Shown here one piece after another: positions 55,405 through 64,000 of a stretch of 64,000 nucleotides of DNA (its first letter is position 1; each line of letters opens with the position of its first letter). This stretch comes from Pseudanabaena galeata CCNP1313 (lineage in GTDB: Bacteria; Cyanobacteriota; Cyanobacteriia; Pseudanabaenales; Pseudanabaenaceae): the NCBI RefSeq assembly GCF_029910235.1, contig NZ_CP112874.1, forward strand, positions 2,046,001 to 2,110,000, read 5' to 3'. The position numbers and the translations under genes are program-made. The notes below the pieces were generated by a model. The model had not been told where the DNA came from. It searched no databases and saw only the letters and a program-made list of their open reading frames with translations.

Positions 55405-57315
55405 TCATGTCTGTACCTCAAATACTTTCAACCATCGACTGAAGCTAATTACGCGCCAGATAACACTTTGCATTTCTTTTTTCCTATTAAGTGTTGCTTG
55501 AAAGATTTTTTCTAGCATATCAGGATGCAACCACTTTCCTAAGTTTAAAATCGCTTCTTGCAACTCTAACTCAAAGCGATCGCTCAGATCATGGCGCATC
55601 CATTGCAACTCAGGAGTCACAAAGCCCATTTTATCCTGACGGGTACGGATTGGTTCAGGCAAAATGCCACGCATAGCTTCTCGTAAGACAGCTTTAGTTT
55701 GTCCTTGTTGGATCTTGAGTGTATCGTCAAGGGAATAGGCAAATTCCACCAAACGATAATCTAAAAATGGAACACGGGACTCGACTGAATGAGTCATTGA
55801 GTTACGATCTTCCCAATGTAAAAGCATCGGCAAACTAGTAGCAGTCATTTGTATATGGGAGAGTGTATGAATTGACTTGGGCGGGGCAAGGGCTAATTTG
55901 GCGCTAGATTGCGGATCAACTCCTAGCGATCGCAAATAGTTAGCGTTTAGCCAACTAGGAACTGCCATTTCTGAGCCATAGCCGAGTAGACGACGTAAGG
56001 GTTGACGTATCCATGCTGGTAATAGTGGCTCAATCATCCGTTGAATTTCCGTCACATTTTGGTAACGCCGACAGGTAATAATTTCACGCAATAATTTATC
56101 TAACTGCCAGCTACTGAGTAAATGTGAGAATAGGGCTGCGTAGAATTTGGTGTAGCCACCGAGTAATTCATCGGCTCCCTGTCCATCCAGCATTACTTTG
56201 ACACCTGATAAGCCAGCCTGTCGAAATATACACCACTGCGCGAAAATACTGGTTGAGCCAAAAGGTTCATCTTGCTGCCAAGTTAGGTGATCGAGCTTTG
56301 TAAATAATTCGTTAGGATCAGGAAATATAAAATGAGGCTGTACCTGAGTTTGTTGGATCGCCATTTTGATATATGAGCGCTCATCGTAGCGCAGGTCGTC
56401 AAAACAAGAGGAAAAAGTTTGAAAAGGGATATTGTTGGATGATTCGCGCCTTAGGCGATCGCTAAGACAGACAATTGAGGTGGAATCTAGCCCCCCAGAC
56501 AAACAAGAGCCAACGGTAACATCGGCTCGCAAGCGTAGTTTTACGGAATCTTGGAGCAAATCTTGCAGTTTTTGTTTTGCATCGGACATAGAAATTTTTT
56601 GCTGTGTCGATGGCAATTGATACCACTGTTTGACAATCGGCTTACCAAAGTTTTCAGCTTGGAGATCGCAGTTAAGAGTTAAGTATTCGCCGCCGCGCAA
56701 TTGCCAAACCACTGCAAACATTGTCTCCCTAGTATGGTCGAGCATCCCATAGGCGAGAAAGTCATAACAGCGTTGGGGATTGGCTCGAGCTTGCCAGTGG
56801 GGTAGTTTCGTAAACTGCTTGATCTCTGAGGCGAAGGCGATCATATTGGGCGATTGCTCCCATATATATAGTGGCTTCACCCCAAGGCGATCACGAGCCG
56901 CCCATAACACTTTTTTACTACTGTCCCATAATAAAAAAGCAAACATACCATTAAAGCGATCAAGACAGGCATATCCCCATTCTTGATAAGCCGCCAAAAT
57001 CATTTCGGTATCTGAATGACTACGAAATTGATATCCTAGATTCACAAGTTCGGCAGTCAATTCTAGGTAATTATAAATTTCACCGTTATATACCAGCCAA
57101 CATTGTTGATCGTAGCTAGACATCGGTTGATGCCCCGCCGATGACAAATCAATAATCGATAGTCTCCGATGCCCTAATCCCAAACCATAGGCGTCGTCAA
57201 AATAGTAACCACTGTCATCGGGACCTCGGTGGGCAATAACTTGTGTAAAAGTCTGTAAAAGCGATCGTTCCACAGTTTTTTGATCTCGATTCCAAATTCC
57301 ACTGATGCCGCACAT
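55405..57315 (-). CDS. asnB: Asparagine synthetase-type glutamine amidotransferase (first copy)
   Basis: 636 residues. The mature N-terminus starts at Cys2 (MCGISGIWN), with HRGPDDSG and NGEIYNYLEL of the class II glutaminase. The synthetase part has the pyrophosphatase loop SCLSGGLDSTSIVCL and later DGQGADELLGGY. It can make asparagine, but inside polysaccharide clusters such proteins often amidate uronic acids (WbpS type). It is transcribed opposite to the following dehydrogenase gene and to the second copy at 62609. Complete. Confidence 0.87.
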   Translation of the reverse strand: MCGISGIWNRDQKTVERSLLQTFTQVIAHRGPDDSGYYFDDAYGLGLGHRRLSIIDLSSAGHQPMSSYDQQCWLVYNGEIYNYLELTAELVNLGYQFRSHSDTEMILAAYQEWGYACLDRFNGMFAFLLWDSSKKVLWAARDRLGVKPLYIWEQSPNMIAFASEIKQFTKLPHWQARANPQRCYDFLAYGMLDHTRETMFAVVWQLRGGEYLTLNCDLQAENFGKPIVKQWYQLPSTQQKISMSDAKQKLQDLLQDSVKLRLRADVTVGSCLSGGLDSTSIVCLSDRLRRESSNNIPFQTFSSCFDDLRYDERSYIKMAIQQTQVQPHFIFPDPNELFTKLDHLTWQQDEPFGSTSIFAQWCIFRQAGLSGVKVMLDGQGADELLGGYTKFYAALFSHLLSSWQLDKLLREIITCRRYQNVTEIQRMIEPLLPAWIRQPLRRLLGYGSEMAVPSWLNANYLRSLGVDPQSSAKLALAPPKSIHTLSHIQMTATSLPMLLHWEDRNSMTHSVESRVPFLDYRLVEFAYSLDDTLKIQQGQTKAVLREAMRGILPEPIRTRQDKMGFVTPELQWMRHDLSDRFELELQEAILNLGKWLHPDMLEKIFQATLNRKKEMQSVIWRVISFSRWLKVFEVQT

Positions 57316-57387
57316 GAGTTAGGTCAATAAACGCTGATAGACTTAGTAAGCGATTGTGTGTCCTTAACTTTACTTGATTATGTGTGT

Positions 57388-58728
57388 ATGGAGTCTATAA
57401 GCGTGGAGCAATCATCCACTTTTGCAAACTTGCAAACCAAAATTAAAGATCATTCGGCATTGGTGGGCGTTATTGGGCTTGGCTATGTGGGCTTGCCTTT
57501 TGCAGTCGAAAAAGCAAAGGTTGGTTATTCCGTGATTGGCTTTGAGCAAAATCCTCAGCGCGCGGATCAGGTTAATGCAGGAGAAAACTATATTCCTGAT
57601 GTCAAAACTGAAGAATTACAAGCAATTGTTAGTAGTGGCAAGCTCAAGGCTGTAACTAGTTACGAGCTAGTATCACAAATGGATGCGATCGTTATTTGTG
57701 TACCAACTCCACTTACCAAAAATCTCACGCCCAATTTGAGCTATATCGAGTCTGTTACTCAGCAGTTAGCCAAATATTTGAGAGCAGGTCAATTAATTAC
57801 CCTTGAGTCAACAACTTATCCTGGGACGACCGATGAGGTGATGCGTCCAATTTTGGAGCAGGTTAGTGGTTTAAAACAGGGGGAAGATTTTTTCTTAGCC
57901 CATTCGCCTGAGCGAGTCGATCCAGGGAATTTGCGCTACACCACCAAAAATACTAATAAAGTGGTTGGCGCATCTGATCCACGTTCCTTAGAAATTGCCA
58001 AGTTATTTTACGAACAAACCATTGATCACGTAGTTCCTGTAAGTAGCGCCAAAGCTGCCGAATTAGTTAAGGTATTTGAAAATACGTTTCGGGCGGTAAA
58101 TATTGCACTTGTTAATGAGTTGGCTATACTTTGCGATCGCATGGATCTCAACGTCTGGGAAGTGCTAGATGCTGCTAATACTAAGCCATTTGGAATCATG
58201 CCATTTTATCCAGGTCCTGGGGTGGGCGGTCACTGTATTCCTATCGATCCCCATTATTTAGAGTGGAAAGCTAAGGAATTTAACTTTGAAACCCATTTCA
58301 TTGCCCTCGCAGGTGAAATCAATCGTCGAATGCCTGAATTTGTGCGCGAGAAGGCATGGCGGGTGCTTAACCAAGTTGGAGTTGCCCCATCACGATCTAA
58401 TATTTTAGTAATGGGTGTCGCCTACAAAAAAAATATTGATGATTGGCGTGAGTCTCCCTCAATTAATGTGATTAAGCGACTACTCGAAGATCGTGCCAAT
58501 ATCGTTTACCATGATCCTTTTGTGTCTGAAATCAAGATCCGAGGTCAAGTTTTACAATCAATTCCACTTACCGATGACGCGATCGCTAATGCAGATATCG
58601 TTATAATTTTGACCGATCATAGTCAAATTGATTATGCAAATCTTGTTGCTAAAGCGAAGGCAATTCTCGATACAAGAGGAGTGACAAGACATCTGCAAGG
58701 CGATCGCGCTAACGTTACACTCCTCTAA
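57388..58728 (+). CDS. UDP-sugar 6-dehydrogenase (WbpA/WecC-like)
   Basis: About 446 residues from the ATG at 57388; a GTG at 57358 is possible. NAD-binding GVIGLGYVGLPFAVEKAK, the YIPDVKTEEL segment, VCVPTPLTKNLTPNLSYIES, ESTTYPGTTDE, and the catalytic cysteine in PGPGVGGHCIPIDPHYL. The C-terminal domain includes GVAYKKNIDDWRESPS. It oxidises the C6 hydroxyl of a UDP-N-acetylhexosamine to the uronic acid in two NAD-dependent steps. As first gene of a plus-strand run of sugar genes it fits the first step of the diacetamido-uronate route. Confidence 0.9.
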   Translation: MESISVEQSSTFANLQTKIKDHSALVGVIGLGYVGLPFAVEKAKVGYSVIGFEQNPQRADQVNAGENYIPDVKTEELQAIVSSGKLKAVTSYELVSQMDAIVICVPTPLTKNLTPNLSYIESVTQQLAKYLRAGQLITLESTTYPGTTDEVMRPILEQVSGLKQGEDFFLAHSPERVDPGNLRYTTKNTNKVVGASDPRSLEIAKLFYEQTIDHVVPVSSAKAAELVKVFENTFRAVNIALVNELAILCDRMDLNVWEVLDAANTKPFGIMPFYPGPGVGGHCIPIDPHYLEWKAKEFNFETHFIALAGEINRRMPEFVREKAWRVLNQVGVAPSRSNILVMGVAYKKNIDDWRESPSINVIKRLLEDRANIVYHDPFVSEIKIRGQVLQSIPLTDDAIANADIVIILTDHSQIDYANLVAKAKAILDTRGVTRHLQGDRANVTLL

Positions 58729-58767
58729 GTTTTATAAACCTGAATCTGGATATCTCAAAAATTATCT

Positions 58768-59721
58768 ATGCAAAAAGTTATTGTGGTTGGGGCAGGTAGT
58801 TGGGGCAGAAATCTTGTTCGTAATTTTCATGCCCTCGGTGCATTGGCGGGTGTTGCCGAAATGAGTCCAGACTTACGGGCGGGGATAGCATCCAATTTTC
58901 CTGATGTGACTCTTTATCCCGATCTACAATCAGCCTTAGAAACGGATGCGGCGATCGTGTTAGCAACTCCTGCGCCATCCCATTACAAACTTGCCTTGCA
59001 AGCTCTGCAAGCAGGTAAAGATGTATTTGTGGAGAAGCCGATGACTCTTAAAACGTCGGAGGCTCGTCATCTTGCGGAATATGCGGATCGCCAAAACCAG
59101 ATTTTAATGGTGGGGCATTTGTTGCTATATCAACCTGCGATCGCTTGGATGCGTGACTATTTAGCCACTGGTAAAGCAGGCAAAGTATTTCATGTATCAA
59201 CACAAAGGGTAAAGCTCGGAAAGGTTCGCCGTGAAGAGAATGTCTGGTGGTCATTTGCTCCTCACGATGTCTCAGTGATTTTAGATTTGCTCAGCAATTC
59301 ATCAACAGCTCTAAAACTACAAGATGTTAAGGCAACTGGTCACGCCATGTTGCAGTCGGGTATTGCTGACAATGTTCATGTAGATTTACAATTCGCCAGC
59401 GGGCAAACTGCCCATGTACATACTTCGTGGTACTACCCTTTGTCTCAGCGTTCTACTGTTGTGCTTGCCGAAAAACAAATGCTGGTCTACGACGAGGTGG
59501 CTCAGACCGTTACGATTCACAACAAAACCATTGATGCCGAGTTAAACAATCAGGATCATGGTAGTGAAACAGTGGAAATTGCAGCTGCCGAGCCCTTAAA
59601 GATTGAATGCCAGCATTTTCTTGATTGTATTGCCACCCGTCAACGTCCGCGATCGGATGGTTGGAATGGGGTGGCAGTTGTGGAAGTTTTAGAAAAAGCT
59701 GAGGAGGCGATTAATGCCTGA
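58768..59721 (+). CDS. Gfo/Idh/MocA oxidoreductase (WbpB/WlbA-like)
   Basis: 317 residues. The N-terminal Rossmann fold VVGAGSWGRNLVRNF precedes the family's EKPMTLKTSEARHLAEYA (EKP motif), then GHLLLYQPAI and the substrate region VWWSFAPHDVSVILDLL. It is expected to oxidise the C3 hydroxyl of UDP-GlcNAc-uronate so that an amino group can be added next. It overlaps the following acetyltransferase gene by eight bases, so the two are translated together. Confidence 0.86.
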   Translation: MQKVIVVGAGSWGRNLVRNFHALGALAGVAEMSPDLRAGIASNFPDVTLYPDLQSALETDAAIVLATPAPSHYKLALQALQAGKDVFVEKPMTLKTSEARHLAEYADRQNQILMVGHLLLYQPAIAWMRDYLATGKAGKVFHVSTQRVKLGKVRREENVWWSFAPHDVSVILDLLSNSSTALKLQDVKATGHAMLQSGIADNVHVDLQFASGQTAHVHTSWYYPLSQRSTVVLAEKQMLVYDEVAQTVTIHNKTIDAELNNQDHGSETVEIAAAEPLKIECQHFLDCIATRQRPRSDGWNGVAVVEVLEKAEEAINA

Positions 59722-60328
59722 GATGAATTCTGTTAATTCTCCAAAAGAACAAGATTACTTTGCCCATGAATCCGCTTATATCGATGTAGGTGCAAGCATT
59801 GGCAATGGCACAAAAATCTGGCATTTCTCTCACATTATGGGCAAAGCCAAGATTGGGAATAACTGCATTCTTGCTCAAAATGTATTTGTCGCGGACAACG
59901 TGATTGTGGGCGATCGCTGCAAGATTCAAAACAATGTCTCTCTTTACGAAGGCGTAATCCTCGAAGATTATGTGTTTTGTGGTCCCAGCATGGTGTTTAC
60001 CAATGTGAAAACGCCACGCTGTGAATATCCTCGCAACACCAGTGCTGACTATGGAACAACGCGGATCAAACATGGATCGAGTATCGGCGCAAATGCTACG
60101 ATTGTCTGCGGCATCACCCTGCATGAACGCGCCTTTGTCGCCGCAGGTGCAGTGGTCACCAAAGATGTTCCTGCCTATGCCATGGTTGCAGGTGTTCCCG
60201 CCAGAATCATCGGCTGGATGAGTGCCTATGGTGATGTCCTCGAATTTGATTCTGAAGGATACGCAGTAGACTCCATTGGCGATAAATACCAAAAAATATC
60301 AGATACAGAAATCAAAAAATTAGCATGA
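59714..60328 (+). CDS. Left-handed beta-helix N-acetyltransferase (WbpD/WlbB-like)
   Basis: 204 residues from an ATG with GGAGG six bases upstream. Hexapeptide repeats build the trimeric beta helix (IGNGTKIWHFSHIMGKAKIG, CILAQNVFVADNVIVGD, IGANATIVCGITLHERAFVA, AGAVVTKDVPAYAMVAGVPA). WbpD/WlbB enzymes acetylate the 3-amino group of UDP-GlcNAc3NA using acetyl-CoA. The start overlaps the oxidoreductase stop and the stop overlaps the aminotransferase start by four bases. Confidence 0.86.
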   Translation: MPEMNSVNSPKEQDYFAHESAYIDVGASIGNGTKIWHFSHIMGKAKIGNNCILAQNVFVADNVIVGDRCKIQNNVSLYEGVILEDYVFCGPSMVFTNVKTPRCEYPRNTSADYGTTRIKHGSSIGANATIVCGITLHERAFVAAGAVVTKDVPAYAMVAGVPARIIGWMSAYGDVLEFDSEGYAVDSIGDKYQKISDTEIKKLA

Positions 60329-61482
60329 GCGATCAAAAAATCCCGATTCTCGACCTCTCTCCCCAGTACCAAAGCCTTAAGCCCGAAATCTATGCAGCGA
60401 TTGATCGCGTATTGGAGTCAGGTCAGTTCATCATGGGACCTGATGTCAAGCAGTTTGAGCAGGAGGTTGCGACTTATTTAGGTGTTAAACACGCGATCAC
60501 GGTTAATTCTGGGACAGACGCTCTGGTAATTGGCTTGCGAGCAATGGGTATTGGATCTGGGGACGAAGTGATTACCACGCCTTTTTCTTTCTTTGCAACA
60601 GCTGAGTCAATTAGTAGCGTTGGTGCAACCCCCATTTTTGTCGATATTGATCCAAAGACCTTTAATATTGACCCTGCCAAAATCAAGGACAAAATTACAT
60701 CTCGAACCAAGGCTATTATGCCTGTGCATCTTTATGGTAATCCTGCGGCAATGACGCAAATTATGGGGATTGCTCAAGCTCATGGATTGAAAGTGATCGA
60801 AGACTGTGCCCAATCCTTTGGGGCTCGTTATGCAGGTACATGTTCAGGTTGTGATGGTGCTTGTAGTGAAACTTTGCGTTCTACGATCACGGGCAAGATG
60901 ACAGGCACAATTGGCGATGTCGGGGCTTATTCTTTCTTCCCTTCCAAAAATCTGGGGGCTTACGGTGATGGTGGTTTGATTGCTACCAACGATGATGAGA
61001 TCGCTGATTTAGCAAGGATGCTGCGTGTTCATGGTGCTAAAAAGAAATATCACAATGAAATCATTGGCTATAACTCCCGCCTAGACACCTTACAGGCTGC
61101 CATCCTGCGGGTGAAGTTACCCCATATTGATGAATGGAATGCAGGTCGCCGCCGTGTGGCAAGTTTATATACTGAGTTATTAGCAGATATCCCTGAAGTA
61201 GTCGCGCCTGAGGTGGTCACTGGTCACGTTTTTCATCAATACACAATTCGGATTGTTAAAGGTGATCGGGACAAAGTGGCAAGTGATCTATCGGCTAAGG
61301 GTATTAGCACAATGATCTATTATCCAATTCCTCAAGATCGGTTACCAATTTATGCAGGTAAATATCCAGTTAATCCCATCAGCGATCAACTAGGAACACA
61401 AGTATTAAGCTTGCCAATTTGGCCAGAGCTAGATCGCTCGATCGCCGAAGAAGTGATAGGATGGCTTAGAACAAGTATTTAG
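60325..61482 (+). CDS. DegT/DnrJ/EryC1/StrS aminotransferase (WbpE/WlbC-like)
   Basis: 385 residues. A PLP enzyme of the sugar aminotransferase family: PQYQSLKPEIYAAIDRVLES near the start, VNSGTDALVIGLRAMGI, TTPFSFFATAE, HLYGNPAAM, EDCAQSFGA and the PLP lysine in YSFFPSKNLGAYGDGG. It would place the 3-amino group on the keto-sugar made by the preceding oxidoreductase. A cysteine-rich insert (TCSGCDGACSETL), after the EDCAQSFGARY block, is notable and may be clade-specific. Confidence 0.88.
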   Translation: MSDQKIPILDLSPQYQSLKPEIYAAIDRVLESGQFIMGPDVKQFEQEVATYLGVKHAITVNSGTDALVIGLRAMGIGSGDEVITTPFSFFATAESISSVGATPIFVDIDPKTFNIDPAKIKDKITSRTKAIMPVHLYGNPAAMTQIMGIAQAHGLKVIEDCAQSFGARYAGTCSGCDGACSETLRSTITGKMTGTIGDVGAYSFFPSKNLGAYGDGGLIATNDDEIADLARMLRVHGAKKKYHNEIIGYNSRLDTLQAAILRVKLPHIDEWNAGRRRVASLYTELLADIPEVVAPEVVTGHVFHQYTIRIVKGDRDKVASDLSAKGISTMIYYPIPQDRLPIYAGKYPVNPISDQLGTQVLSLPIWPELDRSIAEEVIGWLRTSI

Positions 61483-61514
61483 AACTAGTTCATCTTTCAG
61501 CTTGCCATTTATGT

Positions 61515-61553
61515 AATCAAGCAATTTAATCAAGCAATTTAATCAAGCAATTT
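61515..61553. repeat. Three tandem 13-bp repeats upstream of the epimerase gene
   Basis: AATCAAGCAATTT repeated three times without change, in the 97-base gap between the aminotransferase and epimerase genes. Confidence 0.9.
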
Positions 61554-61579
61554 GTAGAATTTGAGTAAGGAATTAGGGA

Positions 61580-62593
61580 ATGGACTTAAAAGGTAAGCGC
61601 TTTCTGGTCATTGGTGGGGCAGGATTTATTGGTTCTCATACAGTCGATCAGCTTCTTCAGGAGGATGTTGCAGAAATTCGGATCTACGATAACCTGAGCC
61701 GTGGTAGTCGTGAGAACCTTGCTGAGTCACTCAAAGATCCAAGGGTCAATATCTTCCCTCTGGGCGGGGAGTTAATGCATCGAGATATTTTAGACGTAGC
61801 CATGAAAGATATTGATGGAGTGTTCCATTTTGCGGCTCTCTGGTTATTACATTGCTATGACTTTCCTCGTTCTGCGTTTGAAGTAAATATTGGCGGTACA
61901 TTTAATGTACTTGAAGCTTGTATTAACAATGGGGTGAAAAAGCTGGTTTATTCCTCATCTGCTTCTGTTTATGGAGATGCACTAGAAGAACCAATCACCG
62001 AAGATCATCCCTACAACAACAATAACTTTTACGGCGCTACCAAAATCGCTGGCGAGCATATGTGTCGATCTTTGTACCATCGCTACAAAGGTACTGACAA
62101 ACATTTTGACTATGTAGGCTTGCGATATATGAATGTATATGGTCCACGCCAAGACTACAAGGGAACATATATTGCCGTGATTATGAAAATCTTAGATCGT
62201 CTAGATAAGGGCTTACCGCCTGTTGTTTATGGCGATGGATCACAAGCCTATGACTTTATATATGTTGGTGACTGTGCTGCTGCAAATGTATGTTCAATGA
62301 AAGCTGATAAGACAGACTCTTTCTACAACGTTGGTACAGGTGTAAAAACAACTATTCAAGAGTTAGCTGAAATGATCTTGGAAGTTACAGGCTCTCACCT
62401 CAAAATTCAGTATGAACCTGGTGGCACAACCTTTGTCAAAAATCGTGTTGGTTGTCCTAAAAAAGCAACTTCAGAAATTGGGTTTACAGCTAAAGCTGAG
62501 TTGCGCGAAGGAATCAAAAACTTGATTGAGTGGCGAAATACTCATAAAGAAGACGTGGAAATGCGTCGTTTGGCAGCTGGGCTTAAAGGATAA
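61580..62593 (+). CDS. NAD-dependent nucleotide-sugar epimerase/dehydratase
   Basis: 337 residues of the extended SDR class: VIGGAGFIGSHTVDQLL (GxxGxxG), FHFAALWLLHCYDFP, VYSSSASVYG and YGATKIAGEH (YxxxK), RYMNVYGPRQDYKGTY, DFIYVGDCAAAN and YNVGTGVKTTI. It is nearest to UDP-glucose or UDP-N-acetylglucosamine 4-epimerases of polysaccharide clusters. The precise substrate is not readable. GGGA precedes the ATG. The second asnB follows 15 bases downstream. Confidence 0.86.
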   Translation: MDLKGKRFLVIGGAGFIGSHTVDQLLQEDVAEIRIYDNLSRGSRENLAESLKDPRVNIFPLGGELMHRDILDVAMKDIDGVFHFAALWLLHCYDFPRSAFEVNIGGTFNVLEACINNGVKKLVYSSSASVYGDALEEPITEDHPYNNNNFYGATKIAGEHMCRSLYHRYKGTDKHFDYVGLRYMNVYGPRQDYKGTYIAVIMKILDRLDKGLPPVVYGDGSQAYDFIYVGDCAAANVCSMKADKTDSFYNVGTGVKTTIQELAEMILEVTGSHLKIQYEPGGTTFVKNRVGCPKKATSEIGFTAKAELREGIKNLIEWRNTHKEDVEMRRLAAGLKG

Positions 62594-62608
62594 AGGCAGA
62601 TAAAACTA

Positions 62609-64000
62609 ATGTGCGGAATTGCTGGAGTCTTCCATTTTGACGGTGAGCCTGTTTCATCGGTTATTTTAAAAAAAATGACGGATGCGATAGCTCATCGTGG
62701 TCCTGATGGCGAAGGTCAGTTTATTGAAGGTGGAGTAGGGATCGGGCATCGACGCTTAGCAATTATTGACCTATCTCCAGCAGGTCACCAGCCTATGTCA
62801 ACGGCTAACGGTCGGTTTGTCATCAGTTTCAATGGCGAAATCTATAATTTTAATGAACTTCGTGTTGAGCTTGAAGCCCTTGGTTGCCCTTTTCATTCCC
62901 GCACAGACACTGAAGTTCTGCTTTATGCCTATGCTACGTGGGGTGAAGCGTGTCTAAATCGTCTTAATGGCATGTTTGCCTTTGCGATTTTTGATCGCCA
63001 TACCCAAGAAGTCTTCATTGCTCGCGATCGCTATGGCATTAAGCCTCTGTACTACACCCTTCAGGGTCAAAAATTTATTTTTGGCTCTGAAGTAAAAGCA
63101 ATTTTAGCTAACCCTAGTTATCGAACCACGATTGACCAACCATCTCTACTCGAATACCTCACATTTCAAAATTTCTTTACGGACACCACCCTATTTCAGG
63201 ATGTCAAGCTCCTGCCAGCAGGAACCTCAATGTTGTTGTCACGAGAGTCAGGTCAAAAATTACATGTCAAGCAATACTGGGATTACCATTTTGTTGAACC
63301 CGAAAAACCTCTAGATGAACGTGAATATGTTGAAGAACTTGATCGCCTATTTCGTCAAGCGGTCAATCGACAGCTAATCAGTGATGTTGAGCTAGGTGCA
63401 TACCTCAGTGGAGGCATGGATAGCGGCTCGATTACAGCAATCGCAGCACAGCAACTCCCGTATCTCAAGTCTTTTACTTGTGGGTTTGATCTCAACTCAG
63501 CATCTGGCATTGAAGTTAGCTATGACGAGCGTGAGGCTGCTGAATATATGTCCTATTTATTTAAGACCGAACATTATGAGATGGTCTTAAAAGCAGGAGA
63601 CATGGAACGAGTGATGCCTCGCCTTGCTTGGCACTTAGAAGAGCCAAGAGTTGGGCAAAGTTATCCTAACTTTTATGTAGCCCAGCTAGCCAGTAAGTTT
63701 GTCAAGGTTGTCATGTCTGGAACTGGTGGTGACGAGTTGTTTGCTGGTTATCCTTGGCGTTATTATCGAGCTGTAGTCAATGACGATTTTGAACATTACA
63801 TTGATAAATATTATGGATTTTGGCAACGTCTCTTGGTTAATGGTGAAACGAAGTCAGTTCTTGCCCCAATATGGGATCAAGTGAAACATATTTCCACTAA
63901 AGATATTTTTAAAGGAGTTTTTCGTCAACCAAGACTACAAATGTCTCGTCCTGAAGATTATGTCAATTGTTCGCTTTATTTTGAAGCTAAAACTTTTTTG
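62609..64000 (+). CDS. asnB: Asparagine synthetase-type amidotransferase (second copy), 3' end outside window
   Basis: 464 codons to the window edge, still open. Cys2 glutaminase start MCGIAGVFHFDG, then HRGPDGEGQF, NGEIYNFNEL, and the ATP loop AYLSGGMDSGSITAI with MSGTGGDELFAGYPW. It is clearly different in sequence from the copy at 55405, so the two are paralogues and not a recent duplication. Its position after the epimerase in a plus-strand run suggests amidation of the cluster's uronic acid or a general asparagine role. Confidence 0.87.
   Translation, partial: MCGIAGVFHFDGEPVSSVILKKMTDAIAHRGPDGEGQFIEGGVGIGHRRLAIIDLSPAGHQPMSTANGRFVISFNGEIYNFNELRVELEALGCPFHSRTDTEVLLYAYATWGEACLNRLNGMFAFAIFDRHTQEVFIARDRYGIKPLYYTLQGQKFIFGSEVKAILANPSYRTTIDQPSLLEYLTFQNFFTDTTLFQDVKLLPAGTSMLLSRESGQKLHVKQYWDYHFVEPEKPLDEREYVEELDRLFRQAVNRQLISDVELGAYLSGGMDSGSITAIAAQQLPYLKSFTCGFDLNSASGIEVSYDEREAAEYMSYLFKTEHYEMVLKAGDMERVMPRLAWHLEEPRVGQSYPNFYVAQLASKFVKVVMSGTGGDELFAGYPWRYYRAVVNDDFEHYIDKYYGFWQRLLVNGETKSVLAPIWDQVKHISTKDIFKGVFRQPRLQMSRPEDYVNCSLYFEAKTFL

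Noticed and set aside
62766-63590. Short alternative frames inside the second asnB
   Set aside because: The full-length asnB frame explains the whole stretch, with all of the family's motifs.

Overview
The window looks like chromosomal DNA of a cyanobacterium. The RNA polymerase beta-prime subunit is split into rpoC1 and rpoC2. Photosynthesis genes (psbX, ycf66, ycf37), a SpkB-type kinase and a CmpR-type LysR regulator are present, and GCGATCGC (HIP1-like) octamers are scattered through coding DNA. A Pseudanabaena-like filament is my guess from overall gene style; that is inference and was not tested by any search.

Layout. 1-8.9 kb: the end of a short-chain dehydrogenase, a one-gene MmeI-type restriction-modification enzyme, an RNA methyltransferase, tRNA-Arg, an AbiE-like toxin-antitoxin pair, ycf37 and mnmA. 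9-16 kb: a large secreted two-partner-secretion exoprotein, a TerB/Mo-nitrogenase C-terminal domain fusion and an IS982-type insertion sequence. 16-30 kb: housekeeping and photosynthesis genes (a Uma2 nuclease, glcE, spkB, ycf66, psbX, psiE, a CmpR-like regulator, tRNA-Cys, corC/hlyC, malQ, a methyltransferase, gcvT). 30-39.7 kb: rpoB-rpoC1-rpoC2, with an unexpected domain insertion in RpoC1. 40-49 kb: a DUF433/DUF5615 pair, DUF29, hemF, an IS30 element next to a beheaded DUF2079 gene, Uma2, livF, an AI-2E family transporter and small hypotheticals. 49.6-64 kb: an alpha-amylase preceded by a leader/attenuator-like element, then a surface-polysaccharide cluster. That cluster holds two glycosyltransferases, a WbpI-like 2-epimerase, a sugar dehydrogenase, an oxidoreductase, an acetyltransferase, an aminotransferase, a nucleotide-sugar epimerase and two asparagine-synthetase-type amidotransferases. 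Its gene set matches the known route to UDP-2,3-diacetamido-2,3-dideoxy-uronic acids, possibly amidated.

The most striking non-genic content is a dense set of small palindromic repeats. At least nine copies, some truncated, of one family (37, 67 or 111 bp when complete) carry the same ends (ACGTSAGTTCGA) as the resident IS982-type element, and several have intact 7-bp target duplications. One copy and the full IS lie side by side, separated and flanked by three copies of the same 7-bp target. Other families have TATAGC ends or long perfect hairpins. Their arms differ from copy to copy, yet each stays perfectly self-complementary around apical cores such as GCGAAGC, and many sit directly on stop codons, where they probably act as terminators.
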